Shown piece after piece: positions 15,348-25,011 of a DNA stretch of 64,000 nucleotides. Location of the stretch: contig NZ_CALGPC010000006.1 in NCBI RefSeq assembly GCF_937960835.1, positions 496,001-560,000 on the forward strand, read 5' to 3'. Position 1 is the first letter of the stretch; each line of letters opens with the position of its first letter. Below the pieces are notes generated by a model, which had not been told where the DNA came from, ran no database searches, and saw only the letters and a list, made by a program, of their open reading frames with translations. A program made the position numbers and the translations under genes. The stretch is from an uncultured Ferrovibrio sp. (lineage in GTDB: Bacteria > Pseudomonadota > Alphaproteobacteria > Ferrovibrionales > Ferrovibrionaceae).

Positions 15348-18300
15348 CTATTCCGCTGCAGCCTTGCTGCCGTCACGGGCATCGACATTTGGCTGCTTCT
15401 CCAGTTCGCTCAGCTTGCGGGCGATGTAACCCGTGGGCTTGGTGTAGCGGGCCAACAGATTGTACAGCACCGGCACGACGAACAGGCTGAGCAGGGTGGC
15501 AAAGGACATGCCGCCGACAATCACCCAGCCAAGCGCGGAGCGCGATTCTGCCCCGGCACCGCTGGCAAAGGCGAGCGGCCAGGCGCCGAAGATGGTGGCG
15601 ATGGAGGTCATCAGGATCGGACGCAGGCGGATGATGGAGGCTCCGGTCACCGCATCGAGAATACTGCGGCCATCGTCGCGCAATTGATTGGCGAACTCCA
15701 CGATCAGAATGGCGTTCTTGGCGATCAGGCCGATCAGCATGACGATACCGATCTGGCTGTAGACATTCAGCGACTGCCCCGTCAGCAAAAGTGCGCCGAG
15801 CGCGCCGGTCACCGCCAGAGGAACCGAGAAGATGATAATGGTGGGGTGGATCCAGCTTTCGAACTGTGCAGCCAGAACCAGGAAGACGATGATCAGCGCC
15901 AGAGCGAAGGTGACGTAAATCGCCGCCGAGGATTCCCTGAATTCGCGGCTTTGGCCGCCATAGGAGATGCGCGCCTCGGGCGGCAGAACCTCGGCTGCAA
16001 CGCCTTCCAGATACTCCAGTGCCTCTCCCAGCGTATAGCCAGGCGCAAGCGAGGCGGTGATGGTGACCGAGCGCAGCCGGTCGGTGCGCGGCAATTCACG
16101 TGCGCTGGCGGCTTCCTTCATGGTGACGAGGCTGGCCAGCGGCACCAGCCGGCCATTCTGTCCCCCGGCGCGCACGTAGATATTGTTCAGATCGTTCGGC
16201 GTGACTCGCTGCTCGGCCTTGGCCTGAACCAGCACCTTGTACTGCTTGCCGTCGCGCTGGAAGTTCGTGACCTCGCGCGAGCCCAGCATGGTTTCCAGGG
16301 TGCGGCCGATGGTTTCCACCGGCACGCCTAGATCGGCGGCGCGGTTGCGATCGATCTGCACCTGGATTTCAGGTCGGGTCGGAAGATAGCTCTTGTTGAC
16401 GTTCAGAAGATTCGGATTCTGCAGAGCACGCTCGATGACACGTTCGGACCATTCGTCCAGCAGCGGATAGGTCGGACCGCCGATGATGAACTGCACCGGT
16501 GCCTGGCTGCCAGGCAGGCCGAGGCTGGGTGGATTGATCGCAAAGGCGCGCACGCCGGTGATGCTCAGCAGCTTCGGAAAGACGTCCTTGACGATGTCCT
16601 GGCTTTTCACCGAGCGCTCGGACCAGTCGCGCAGGCGGATCACCATGAAGGCGGAGTTTGCCGGCGAGGGGCGGCCGCCCCAGGCCGGGGCAATGAAGGA
16701 CTGAATGACACTGGCGGTACCGTTTTCGATATAGGGCTTTAGCGCCTCTTCGACTTTGATGACGTTGCTGCGGGTATATTCGTAGCTGGAGCCTTCCGGG
16801 GCCGTGATCTGGACGAAGAAGACGCCACGATCCTCGATCGGCGCAAATTCGCGGGGCAGGCTGACGAACATCAGGTAGGCGACGACCGAGACCACGCCGC
16901 CGATGAGCAGCACCAGCAGCGGAGCGGCCAGCGCCCGCCGCAGCAGCCAGCCATAGGCATTGGCCATGCCGGTAAAGAATTTCTCGGTGACGCGGTAGAA
17001 CCAGCTCTCTTCCTTGGTCTCATGCAGCAGCTTGGAGCACATCATCGGCGTCAGGGTCAGCGCGACAAAGCCGGAGAATAACACTGCGGCGGCGACTGAG
17101 ATGCCGAATTCGCGGAACAGCCTTCCGGTATTGCCTTCCATCAGCGAGATCGGCACGAAAACGGCAATCAGGACGATGGTGGTGGCGATCACGGCGAAAC
17201 CGATCTGCCGTGCACCCCGCAGCGAAGCCAGCAGCGGCGGCTCGCCCAGTTCGATGCGGCGATGGATATTCTCCAGCACCACGATGGCGTCATCGACCAC
17301 GAGGCCGATGGCAAGCACTAGCGCTAAAAGTGTGAGTACATTGATTGAATAGCCCAGCGCGCCGATGACGATGAAGGATCCAATCACCGAGACCGGGATC
17401 GCGATGGCGGGGATCAGCGTGGCACGCCAGGAACGCAGGAACAGAAAGATCACGCCGATCACCAGACCAAGCGCAACCATCAGGGCATGGAACACCTCGT
17501 AGATCGACTGGCTGATGAATTTCGACTGGTCATAGGCGATTTCCATCTTGACGCCGGCAGGCAGGCTGCCCTGCAGCCGCTCCACTGCCTTGGTGACGCC
17601 CTGAGAGATTTCCATCGCGTTGGATTTCGACTGGCGGATGATACCGAGGCCGATGGCGGTGACGCCGTTGACCCGCTGCTCGGTGCGGTCATCCTCGGCG
17701 CCCAGTTCCACTTGCGCGACCTCGCCCAGACGCAGCAGATAGCCGTCCTGCTCGCGCAGCACGATGTCGCGGAATTGCTGCGCGGTGCGCAGGCCGGAAT
17801 CAGTGCGCACGGTGAATTCGCGCATGCTGCTTTCGACGCGGCCGGAGGGCAGTTCGACATTCTGGCGGCGGATCGCGTCCTCGACGTCCTGCACGGTGAT
17901 ATTGCGGGCCGCCATCGCCATGCGGTCGAGGTAGACGCGCATGGAATAGCGCCGCGCGCCGTAGATGTTGACCGAGGCGACGCCATCGATGATCGACAGC
18001 TGGTCGACCAGATAGCGGTCGGCGTAATCGGTCAGCTCCAGCAGCGACAGCCGGTCGCTGGACATCGAGATGTAGATGATCGGCCGCGCATCGGCCTCGG
18101 TCTTGGCAATCGTCGGCTGGTCGGCCTCGTCGGGCAGGCGCGTCAGGACGCGGCTGACCTTGTCGCGGACGTCATTGGCGGCATCGTCCACGTCGCGGGT
18201 GAGGTTGAACTCGATGCTGATCGAGCTGGATTCTTCGCGGCTGGTGGAAGTAATCGAGCGGATGCCTTCGATGCCGGCGACCGAATCTTCGATGATCTGG

Positions 18301-18491
18301 GTGATCTTGCTTTCGATGATCTCGGCCGAGGCGCCGCGATAGATCGTGGTAACGCTCACCGCCGGCGGATCGATGTCGGGATATTCGCGCACGGACATGC
18401 CGCGCAGCGCGAACAGGCCGAAGATGATCAGCACCAGCGAGATGACGGTTGCGAAAACCGGGCGCTTGATCGAGACATCCGACAGAACCAT
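15348..18491 (-). CDS. RND efflux transporter, HAE1 family, inner-membrane pump
   Basis: Proton-driven drug/solute exporter of 1047 aa, the normal RND length, with twelve membrane helices and two large periplasmic loops. The start MVLSDVSIKRPVFATVISLVL is typical. The proton-relay pair is visible in GLVVDDAIVVLENIHRR (TM4), and TM10-12 include QIGIVMLIGLIAKNAILIVEFA and RPILMTSIATIFGAWPLA. It follows its adaptor by 45 bp on the same strand, so the two form an operon. No outer-membrane factor or regulator is adjacent; a TolC homologue elsewhere is inferred. The substrate is unknown. Confidence 0.95.
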   Translation of the reverse strand: MVLSDVSIKRPVFATVISLVLIIFGLFALRGMSVREYPDIDPPAVSVTTIYRGASAEIIESKITQIIEDSVAGIEGIRSITSTSREESSSISIEFNLTRDVDDAANDVRDKVSRVLTRLPDEADQPTIAKTEADARPIIYISMSSDRLSLLELTDYADRYLVDQLSIIDGVASVNIYGARRYSMRVYLDRMAMAARNITVQDVEDAIRRQNVELPSGRVESSMREFTVRTDSGLRTAQQFRDIVLREQDGYLLRLGEVAQVELGAEDDRTEQRVNGVTAIGLGIIRQSKSNAMEISQGVTKAVERLQGSLPAGVKMEIAYDQSKFISQSIYEVFHALMVALGLVIGVIFLFLRSWRATLIPAIAIPVSVIGSFIVIGALGYSINVLTLLALVLAIGLVVDDAIVVLENIHRRIELGEPPLLASLRGARQIGFAVIATTIVLIAVFVPISLMEGNTGRLFREFGISVAAAVLFSGFVALTLTPMMCSKLLHETKEESWFYRVTEKFFTGMANAYGWLLRRALAAPLLVLLIGGVVSVVAYLMFVSLPREFAPIEDRGVFFVQITAPEGSSYEYTRSNVIKVEEALKPYIENGTASVIQSFIAPAWGGRPSPANSAFMVIRLRDWSERSVKSQDIVKDVFPKLLSITGVRAFAINPPSLGLPGSQAPVQFIIGGPTYPLLDEWSERVIERALQNPNLLNVNKSYLPTRPEIQVQIDRNRAADLGVPVETIGRTLETMLGSREVTNFQRDGKQYKVLVQAKAEQRVTPNDLNNIYVRAGGQNGRLVPLASLVTMKEAASARELPRTDRLRSVTITASLAPGYTLGEALEYLEGVAAEVLPPEARISYGGQSREFRESSAAIYVTFALALIIVFLVLAAQFESWIHPTIIIFSVPLAVTGALGALLLTGQSLNVYSQIGIVMLIGLIAKNAILIVEFANQLRDDGRSILDAVTGASIIRLRPILMTSIATIFGAWPLAFASGAGAESRSALGWVIVGGMSFATLLSLFVVPVLYNLLARYTKPTGYIARKLSELEKQPNVDARDGSKAAAE

Positions 18492-18536
18492 GGGGCTTCC
18501 CCGGCCGTTTGCGGCCTATTCAGTTCTTGCGATCGC

Positions 18537-19655
18537 TCACGATGCCGTTTTGGGCGGCAGGTTTGGCGTTCCCGATATCGGCGGTGTTGCCGGGCGAACC
18601 CGCATGCCGTCGCGCAGCTGCTGCAGGCCGGTGACGGCAACCTGGTCATCGTCGCGAAGGCCGCTCAGGATCTGCGCCAATCCGGGCAGGCGTTGGCCGA
18701 CGGTGACGCGGGTACGGGTCGCCTTGCCGTCATTGATGACATAGACGAATTGCTCGCCGCCCTGGGCCAGCAGCGCCTCCTCGGGCACCACCAGCGAATC
18801 CTTCATGACGCCGATGGTCAGCGCGACGGTCATGAACATGCCGGGCTTGATGACGTCATCCGGATTGGGAATGGTGGCACGGACCTTGACTGCCCGCGAG
18901 GTCGGATCGATCCGGCTGTCGACGGTTACGACGGTGCCCCGGAAGGTCTTATTCGGCAGGGCGCTGGCCTTGGCGGTGACGGTATTGCCGATCGCGACAC
19001 CGCTCAGTACGGTTTCCGGTACGTCGAATTCCAGCTTGATGACTGAGGTATCGTCCAAGGTGGTGATGCTGTCGCCCGGCCGCACCAGGGCGCCGAGGCT
19101 GACCCGGCGCAAGCCCAGCTTGCCGCTGAAGGGTGCCCGGATCACGCTGTCGGAGAAGCGGGCGCGCTCGGCCGACAGGCGGGCTTCGGCGGCTTCATAA
19201 GCCTTGGCGAGTTCATCGACCCGCGCCTGTGCCACACTGCGGCTTTGCACCAATTGTAACGCGCGGTCATAGGCCAGTTTGGCGGCATCGCGGCTGGCGC
19301 GCAGCTCGTTGATCTTGGCACTGCTTTCACTGGCTTCCAGTTCCACCAGGATGGTGCCGGCCTTGACCTGTTGGCCTTCCTGGAAATTGATCTTTTCGAC
19401 GATGCCGTTCGCTTTGGCAGTGATCGTCACCGCCTCGTTGGACTGCGCCGTGCCGACAGCCTCCACCGTGCGGACAATGTCCATCCGGCGCACGGCTGCG
19501 GTCTCGACCGGCAGCGCAGGCATGCCGCCGCTACCTGGCGTTGCCGTCTGCGTCTGATTTTTGCCGATGAACGGAATGGCGTCGCGATAAACATAGGCCA
19601 GTGCCGCCCCGGCGGCTATGACACCCACGACTATGACCTGGCCCAGAAGTTTCAT
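18537..19655 (-). CDS. RND efflux periplasmic adaptor (membrane fusion protein)
   Basis: Adaptor of 372 aa linking the RND pump to an outer-membrane channel. Residues 1-25 form an N-terminal membrane anchor. The biotinyl-lipoyl half motifs ANGIVEKINFQEGQQVKAGTIL and APFSGKLGLRRVSLGALVRPGD flank the alpha-hairpin coiled coil (LRASRDAAKLAYDRALQL...). A C-terminal MPD segment includes VPEEALLAQGGEQFVYV. I chose ATG 19655 (MKLLGQVIVV) as the start of the anchor; a 25-residue upstream extension to 19730 is possible. Its promoter must lie in the 150-bp gap shared with the divergent deacetylase. Confidence 0.92.
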   Translation of the reverse strand: MKLLGQVIVVGVIAAGAALAYVYRDAIPFIGKNQTQTATPGSGGMPALPVETAAVRRMDIVRTVEAVGTAQSNEAVTITAKANGIVEKINFQEGQQVKAGTILVELEASESSAKINELRASRDAAKLAYDRALQLVQSRSVAQARVDELAKAYEAAEARLSAERARFSDSVIRAPFSGKLGLRRVSLGALVRPGDSITTLDDTSVIKLEFDVPETVLSGVAIGNTVTAKASALPNKTFRGTVVTVDSRIDPTSRAVKVRATIPNPDDVIKPGMFMTVALTIGVMKDSLVVPEEALLAQGGEQFVYVINDGKATRTRVTVGQRLPGLAQILSGLRDDDQVAVTGLQQLRDGMRVRPATPPISGTPNLPPKTAS

Positions 19656-19807
19656 GTGCTGGAATGGCCCACAAACAATTATTCCCGATCCGACAGCGGC
19701 CGCAGCCGTTGCTGAAATCAGCCTCACCATGATCTATTGTATACGTGCGATAGCGTAACGTCCTGCGTTTTTCGCAGTTTGGGAGGGGCCAAGCATATGG
19801 TCACGGC

Positions 19808-20734
19808 ATGGTAACGGGGCTGTTTTCGCATAGCGCCTGTTTCGCCCACGACACGGGAGAAGGCCATCCGGAATGCCCGGAAAGGCTGCGGGCGGTGCTG
19901 AATCGGCTGGAGGGGGAGGAATTCTTCTACCTCGACCGCCGCGAAGCGCCGCGCGCCACAGCCGCCCAAATCGCCCGGGTGCATCCGGGCGACTATGTGG
20001 ACCGTATTCTGCGCGGCATCCCGCAGGCTGGGTTGCGCTTCATCGATGGCGATACCATCGTTTCGCCGGGCTCGGGCGAAGCGGCTTTGCGGGCCGCCGG
20101 CGCGGTCTGTGCCGCCATCGATGCCGTCATGCAAGGAGAGATGCGCAATGCTTTCTGCGCTGTCCGCCCACCCGGTCATCATGCCGAGCCTAACCAGGCG
20201 ATGGGTTTCTGCCTGTTTAACAATGTCGCCGTGGGCGCCATGCACGCGCGGGACCGCTGGAAGCTGCAGCGCATAGCGGTGGTCGATTTCGACGTCCATC
20301 ACGGCAATGGCACCCAGGCCGCCTTCGAGGCCGATGCGGACCTGTTTTACAGTTCCACTCATCAGTATCCGCTCTATCCCGGCACCGGCGCCGCCCATGA
20401 AAAGGGTGTTGCCGGGAATGTGGTGAACGTTCCGCTGCGGCCTTTTGCCGGATCGTCGGAATTCCGGCAGGCGATGGAGCGGGTGTTGGTGCGGCTGGAG
20501 GGCTTTGCGCCGGAACTTCTGCTGATCTCGGCGGGTTTCGATGCCCATCGCGCCGATCCGCTGGCCCAGTTGCAGCTTACGGATGAGGATTATTACTGGG
20601 CTACCGAGCAGTTGCTGGCTGTGGCCCGCAAGTCGGCCCGGGACCGGGTGGTTTCGACCTTGGAAGGGGGGTATGATCTCAACGCCCTGGCCAGCGCCGC
20701 CGCAGCGCATGTGCGGGCGTTGATGTTGGCCTAA
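19808..20734 (+). CDS. Histone-deacetylase-superfamily protein (acetylpolyamine amidohydrolase/AcuC type)
   Basis: Zn-dependent amidohydrolase of 308 aa with the arginase-like deacetylase fold. Catalytic landmarks are RPPGHHAEPNQAMGFCLFNN (paired His), the DFDVHHGNGTQ metal site (Asp and His ligands), ISAGFDAHRADPLAQL (third ligand Asp) and GGYDLNAL at the end with the conserved Gly-Gly-Tyr. Bacterial members deacetylate polyamines, proteins or small amides; which one is not deducible. It is divergent from the RND operon and 109 bp upstream of ettA. Confidence 0.93.
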   Translation: MVTGLFSHSACFAHDTGEGHPECPERLRAVLNRLEGEEFFYLDRREAPRATAAQIARVHPGDYVDRILRGIPQAGLRFIDGDTIVSPGSGEAALRAAGAVCAAIDAVMQGEMRNAFCAVRPPGHHAEPNQAMGFCLFNNVAVGAMHARDRWKLQRIAVVDFDVHHGNGTQAAFEADADLFYSSTHQYPLYPGTGAAHEKGVAGNVVNVPLRPFAGSSEFRQAMERVLVRLEGFAPELLLISAGFDAHRADPLAQLQLTDEDYYWATEQLLAVARKSARDRVVSTLEGGYDLNALASAAAAHVRALMLA

Positions 20735-20842
20735 AGCCCTGGAAAACAGGGGTGAAATAGAGCCCTCGCCGCATTGCGCTGGGGGCCTCGTTTCGATACA
20801 ACTCAGCCCAATTTTCGCGCAATTATAGCGCCGGAGCGAATT

Positions 20843-22525
20843 ATGGCGTCGTATCAGTACATCTATGTAATGAAGGGCCTGAGCAAGACCTATCCGGGCG
20901 GCAAGCAGGTCCTGAAAGACATTTGGCTCAGCTTCCTCCCGGGCGCCAAGATCGGCGTGCTGGGTCTGAACGGCGCGGGTAAATCCACGCTGCTGAAGAT
21001 CATGGCCGGGCTGGACACGGAATTCACCGGCGAGGCCTGGGCGGCGGAAGGCGTCAGGGTTGGCTATCTGCCGCAGGAACCGCAGCTCGATCCCTCGAAG
21101 GACGTGCTGGGCAACGTCATGGAAGGCGTGGCCGAGACCAAGGCTCTGCTGGATCGCTTCGAGGAGGTTTCGGCCAAGTTCGCTGAAATCACCGACGACG
21201 ACGAGATGAACGCGCTGATCGCCGAGCAGGCGGAGCTGCAGGAAAAGATCGACGCCGCCAATGCCTGGGATCTGCAGCGCAATGTCGAGATCGCCATGGA
21301 TGCGCTGCGCTGCCCGCCCGGCGATGCCGACGTGACCAAGTTGTCGGGTGGCGAGAAGCGCCGCGTGGCCCTGTGCCGCCTGCTGCTGTCCAAGCCGGAC
21401 ATGCTGTTGCTCGACGAGCCGACCAACCACTTGGACGCGGAATCCGTCGCCTGGCTGGAGCGTTACCTGCACGAATATCCCGGCACCGTGGTGGCGATCA
21501 CCCACGACCGCTACTTCCTCGACAATGTCGCCGGCTGGATTCTCGAACTCGACCGGGGTTCGGGTATTCCGTGGGAGGGCAACTACTCCTCCTGGCTGGA
21601 GCAGAAGGACAAACGTCTGGAGCAGGAAGGCAAGGAAGAGGATGCCCGCCGTCGCACCTTGCAGCGCGAATTGGAGTGGGTGCGGCAAAGCCCGCGCGCC
21701 CGCCAGGCCAAATCCAAGGCCCGCCTCAAGGCCTACGAGGAATTGTTGGCGCAGGAGAGCGAGCGCGCTCAGGAGCAGGTACAGATCACCATTCCGCCGG
21801 GCCCGCGTCTGGGCAATGTCGTCATCGAAGCCGAGAATCTGCGCAAGGGCTTCGGGGACCGCCTGCTGATCGACGACCTGTCCTTCAAGCTGCCGCCTGG
21901 CGGCATCGTTGGCATCATTGGCCCGAACGGTGCCGGCAAGACCACTTTGTTCCGCATGCTCACCGGTCAGGAGAAGCCCGATGGCGGCACGCTCCGCATC
22001 GGCGAGAGTGTCAAGATGGGCTATGTCGATCAGAGCCGCGAAAGCCTCGACGACAAGAAGACCGTCTGGGAAGAGCTGTCCAACGGCGACGACATGATCC
22101 TGCTGGGAAAGCGCGAGGTGCCGAGCCGCGCCTATTGCTCGTGGTTCAACTTCAAGGGCGCGGACCAGCAGAAGAAGGTCGGCATGCTATCGGGTGGCGA
22201 GCGCAACCGCTTGCATCTCGCCAAGATGCTGAAGTCCGGCGCCAATGTGCTGCTGCTCGACGAACCGACCAACGACCTGGACGTCGACACCATGCGTGCG
22301 CTGGAAGAGGCGCTGCTGAACTTCGCCGGCTGCGCTATTGTGATCAGCCACGACCGCTGGTTCCTCGACCGTATCGCCACGCACATCATGGCTTTCGAAG
22401 GCGACAGCCATGTCGAGTGGTTCGAAGGCAACTTCCAGGATTACGAGGCGGACAAGAAGCGGCGGCTGGGGGCTGACGCCGATCAGCCGCATCGCATCCG
22501 CTACAAGCCGCTCGAGCGCGGCTAA
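20843..22525 (+). CDS. ettA: ABC-F ATPase EttA (energy-dependent translational throttle)
   Basis: A cytoplasmic ribosome-binding ATPase of 560 aa, two ABC domains and no membrane part. First domain: Walker A GLNGAGKST, signature LSGGEKRRVALCRLLL, Walker B LLLDEPTNHLD. An arm/linker (about 255-330) rich in Arg/Lys/Glu (ELEWVRQSPRARQAKSKARL) is typical of EttA. Second domain: GPNGAGKTTLF, LSGGERNRLHLAKML, LLLDEPTNDLD. It gates the first peptide bond according to the ATP/ADP ratio. ATG 20843 after GGAG gives the standard MASYQYIY start; the upstream extension is not needed. It is 5 bp ahead of the methyltransferase gene. Confidence 0.96.
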   Translation: MASYQYIYVMKGLSKTYPGGKQVLKDIWLSFLPGAKIGVLGLNGAGKSTLLKIMAGLDTEFTGEAWAAEGVRVGYLPQEPQLDPSKDVLGNVMEGVAETKALLDRFEEVSAKFAEITDDDEMNALIAEQAELQEKIDAANAWDLQRNVEIAMDALRCPPGDADVTKLSGGEKRRVALCRLLLSKPDMLLLDEPTNHLDAESVAWLERYLHEYPGTVVAITHDRYFLDNVAGWILELDRGSGIPWEGNYSSWLEQKDKRLEQEGKEEDARRRTLQRELEWVRQSPRARQAKSKARLKAYEELLAQESERAQEQVQITIPPGPRLGNVVIEAENLRKGFGDRLLIDDLSFKLPPGGIVGIIGPNGAGKTTLFRMLTGQEKPDGGTLRIGESVKMGYVDQSRESLDDKKTVWEELSNGDDMILLGKREVPSRAYCSWFNFKGADQQKKVGMLSGGERNRLHLAKMLKSGANVLLLDEPTNDLDVDTMRALEEALLNFAGCAIVISHDRWFLDRIATHIMAFEGDSHVEWFEGNFQDYEADKKRRLGADADQPHRIRYKPLERG

Positions 22526-22530
22526 GCGCA

Positions 22531-24117
22531 ATGAACCGGCGGGAGCGGCGGCGGCAGAAAAAATCCGGCGGCGCTTCGCCGCCGCTGCGTAAAGTCGTCC
22601 GTCCCGCTTCGGTCAGCGACATGCTGCTGGGGCTGGCTGGCGTGCGTGGCCCGGTTCAGGCTGCGCCGCCGGACAAGCTTCCCGAAGATCCCGTCCATTC
22701 GGCGCTGGCTCAGATGCGGCTGAACCAGGGCTTGGCCGTTGAACTGGGCAAGCTGGAACAAGCACTGCGCGAGAACCCGGATTCGGAAGCCCTGCTGCAT
22801 AGCGTTGCGCGCTTGCAGCTGCGGCTCGACCGGCGCGCCGATGCCTTGCTGACGTTCCGCCGTCTGCTGGCGATCAAGCCCGATCATGCGGAAGCCGCGC
22901 ATATGATCGGTATCTTGTCCGGCGCGGCGCCGGAAAAGCCGGATGCCGCCTATATCGCCGACATGTTCGACCAGTATGCGGACACGTTCGACGAAAAGCT
23001 TACCCATTGGCTCGACTATCAGGCGCCGCAGCAGGTCGCCGCTGCGGCACGGGCAGCCTTGGGCGAAGATCAGAAGGTGCGGCGCGCCATCGATCTTGGC
23101 TGCGGCACCGGCCTGCTGGGACCTGAGGTGCGCGACCTGGCGGAGCGCCTCGATGGCGTCGATCTGTCTTCACGCATGATCGAAAAGGCGAAGGCGCGCG
23201 GCAGCTATGACGAACTGATCGTCGGCGAGATCATTGAAACCCTGCAAGGCCGCAATCAGGCCTACGACTTGATCCTGGCCGCCGACGTGCTGGCCTATTT
23301 TGGCGATCTGAGGCCGCTTCTCAGCGCCGTCTGCGCCAGCCTGCATGAAGGGGGCGTGTTCGTCGCAACCGTCGAGAAAGGCGCCGATGGGCGTTATCAG
23401 GCGGATAAGACCGGCCGCTATCAGCATGGAGAAAGCTACCTGCGCAAGCGCGCGGCCGAGGCGGGCTTCGTGCTGCTGAGCCTGGAAGAGGTGACGCTCC
23501 GGCGGGAAGAAAACCGCCCGGTGCAGGGGTATGTCTTCGCGCTGCGGCGGCTGGCTGCGGATACAGAAACGGACGCCGCGCCTGCTGCGATGCCGGCACT
23601 GTCGGTGGACGACCTGCTGGCCAGCCTGGAGACACCGGGTACTGCCATTGCCGCGGCGGCAGCGCAGCATGTCGTCAGCAGCGAAAGGCCGGTGGGCTGG
23701 GCCATCGATTTGGGCGGCTGCATGGGCCGCTATGTCGCCGAGTTGCGCCGCCTGGCCCAGCATATCGACATGATCACGCCGGATGCAGACCGCACGCGGC
23801 AGCTTTTCGAGGCGGGCGTCTACGACGACACCGATACCGGCGACATCATTCCTTTCCTGGAAGCGCGGCCGGATCATTACGATCTTATCGTGGCTGCCGA
23901 TGTCTCCTGGCTCAACGGCGACATCGCGCTGCTTTTCTCGGCGGTGAAAATCGCGTTGGCCCTGGCCGGCGCCTTCATCGCCGTCGTGCCGGCTTCTCGG
24001 TATGACGAGGCGGCATTGCGCGACATGGTGAAGGCCGAAGGCCTGATCGTGCTGGCGCTGGAGCCAGTGACGCTCACCGACGGCAGTGCCGGCTTCTGCG
24101 CGATTGCCGAAAGTTGA
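22531..24117 (+). CDS. TPR protein with tandem methyltransferase-like domains
   Basis: A 528-aa protein. After a basic N-terminus (MNRRERRRQKK) come one or two TPR-like repeats (about residues 65-130), then a class I SAM methyltransferase with motif I AIDLGCGTGLLG, DGVDLSS and DLILAADVLAYFGDL. A second copy of the fold starts near residue 388: AIDLGGCMGRY, then TPDADRTRQLFEAGVYDD and YDLIVAADVSWLNGDI. It lacks the D/E-x-G-x-G-x-G pattern and is likely a non-catalytic duplicate. The gene overlaps no other but starts 5 bp after ettA, hence one operon. Targets are unknown. Confidence 0.85.
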   Translation: MNRRERRRQKKSGGASPPLRKVVRPASVSDMLLGLAGVRGPVQAAPPDKLPEDPVHSALAQMRLNQGLAVELGKLEQALRENPDSEALLHSVARLQLRLDRRADALLTFRRLLAIKPDHAEAAHMIGILSGAAPEKPDAAYIADMFDQYADTFDEKLTHWLDYQAPQQVAAAARAALGEDQKVRRAIDLGCGTGLLGPEVRDLAERLDGVDLSSRMIEKAKARGSYDELIVGEIIETLQGRNQAYDLILAADVLAYFGDLRPLLSAVCASLHEGGVFVATVEKGADGRYQADKTGRYQHGESYLRKRAAEAGFVLLSLEEVTLRREENRPVQGYVFALRRLAADTETDAAPAAMPALSVDDLLASLETPGTAIAAAAAQHVVSSERPVGWAIDLGGCMGRYVAELRRLAQHIDMITPDADRTRQLFEAGVYDDTDTGDIIPFLEARPDHYDLIVAADVSWLNGDIALLFSAVKIALALAGAFIAVVPASRYDEAALRDMVKAEGLIVLALEPVTLTDGSAGFCAIAES

Positions 24118-24123
24118 GTGCTT

Positions 24124-25011
24124 TTAATTCTTCCTGGCCATGGCCGTGCGGGTGAGGATCAGTCCGCCGATCACGATGGCGGCGCCGGTCAACTGTACCA
24201 GCGAGACATGTTCGCCCAGGAAGGCGACGGTGCTGAGCAGGGCGAAAACGGGGATGAGATACGAGTAAATCACCGAGCGCGCGACCCCAAGCCGCGCGAT
24301 GCCTTCATACCAGAAGAGATAGCCCAAAGCACCGGCGAGGATGGAGGTGTAGAGAAATGCGCTCCAATGGCCGAGGCTGACAGCAGGCCAATCCACCTCG
24401 TTCCAGCCAAGCAGCATGGCGGGCGCCAGCGCGATGGCGCCGAACAGCATCGACCAGGCGGATACATACAGCGCGCCAAGCCGCGCCAGATAAGGCGGTG
24501 CGAAGACCGAGTAACAGGCCCAGCACAAGGCCACCGTCAGAAACAGCAGGTCGCCAATCAAACTGCCGCCGCCAACATTGATCGCCGTCACGCTGTTGTT
24601 GATCACCAGGAAGACACCGCCGAAAGACAGTACGATGCCCACCCAGGCACGCAGGCCCGGCAGCTGTCCGCGCAGCGAGGTGATCAGCATCGCCCAGATG
24701 GGCGAAACTGCCACCAGAATGGCGCCTTTGGAGGCCGCGGTCAGGGACAGCGCGTTGGTCCACAAAAGCTGCATCGCGGTGATGCCCAACAGCCCGAAGC
24801 CGATCAGCGGCAGCAGATCCTGGCGCCGCGGCAGCTTCAGCCCCTGTTTCCAGGCCAGCACCGCCATCAATGTGACCGCCGCCAGCAGATAGCGAGTGGA
24901 GGCGTAAACGCCCGGCGGCAGCACGTTGAGAACGTATTTTGCAGTGGGGAATGTGTTGCCCCAGATGATGACCGTCAGCAGCAGCAGGGCGTCACCGCGA
25001 TCAACCTTCAT
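24124..25011 (-). CDS. DMT superfamily (EamA) transporter
   Basis: A 295-aa inner-membrane protein with ten predicted helices in two EamA repeats (about 5-140 and 150-285). Typical pieces are IIWGNTFPTAKYVL, SRYLLAAVTL-like TM2 and the second repeat beginning ALCWACYSVFAPPYLARLG with GYLFWYEGIARLGVARS near the end. Members export amino acids or metabolites. ATG 25011 overlaps the MFS stop codon by 11 bp and has GGAG upstream; a longer start at 25038 is less likely. It converges with the methyltransferase gene with only six bases between, and no terminator is visible there. Confidence 0.9.
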   Translation of the reverse strand: MKVDRGDALLLLTVIIWGNTFPTAKYVLNVLPPGVYASTRYLLAAVTLMAVLAWKQGLKLPRRQDLLPLIGFGLLGITAMQLLWTNALSLTAASKGAILVAVSPIWAMLITSLRGQLPGLRAWVGIVLSFGGVFLVINNSVTAINVGGGSLIGDLLFLTVALCWACYSVFAPPYLARLGALYVSAWSMLFGAIALAPAMLLGWNEVDWPAVSLGHWSAFLYTSILAGALGYLFWYEGIARLGVARSVIYSYLIPVFALLSTVAFLGEHVSLVQLTGAAIVIGGLILTRTAMARKN

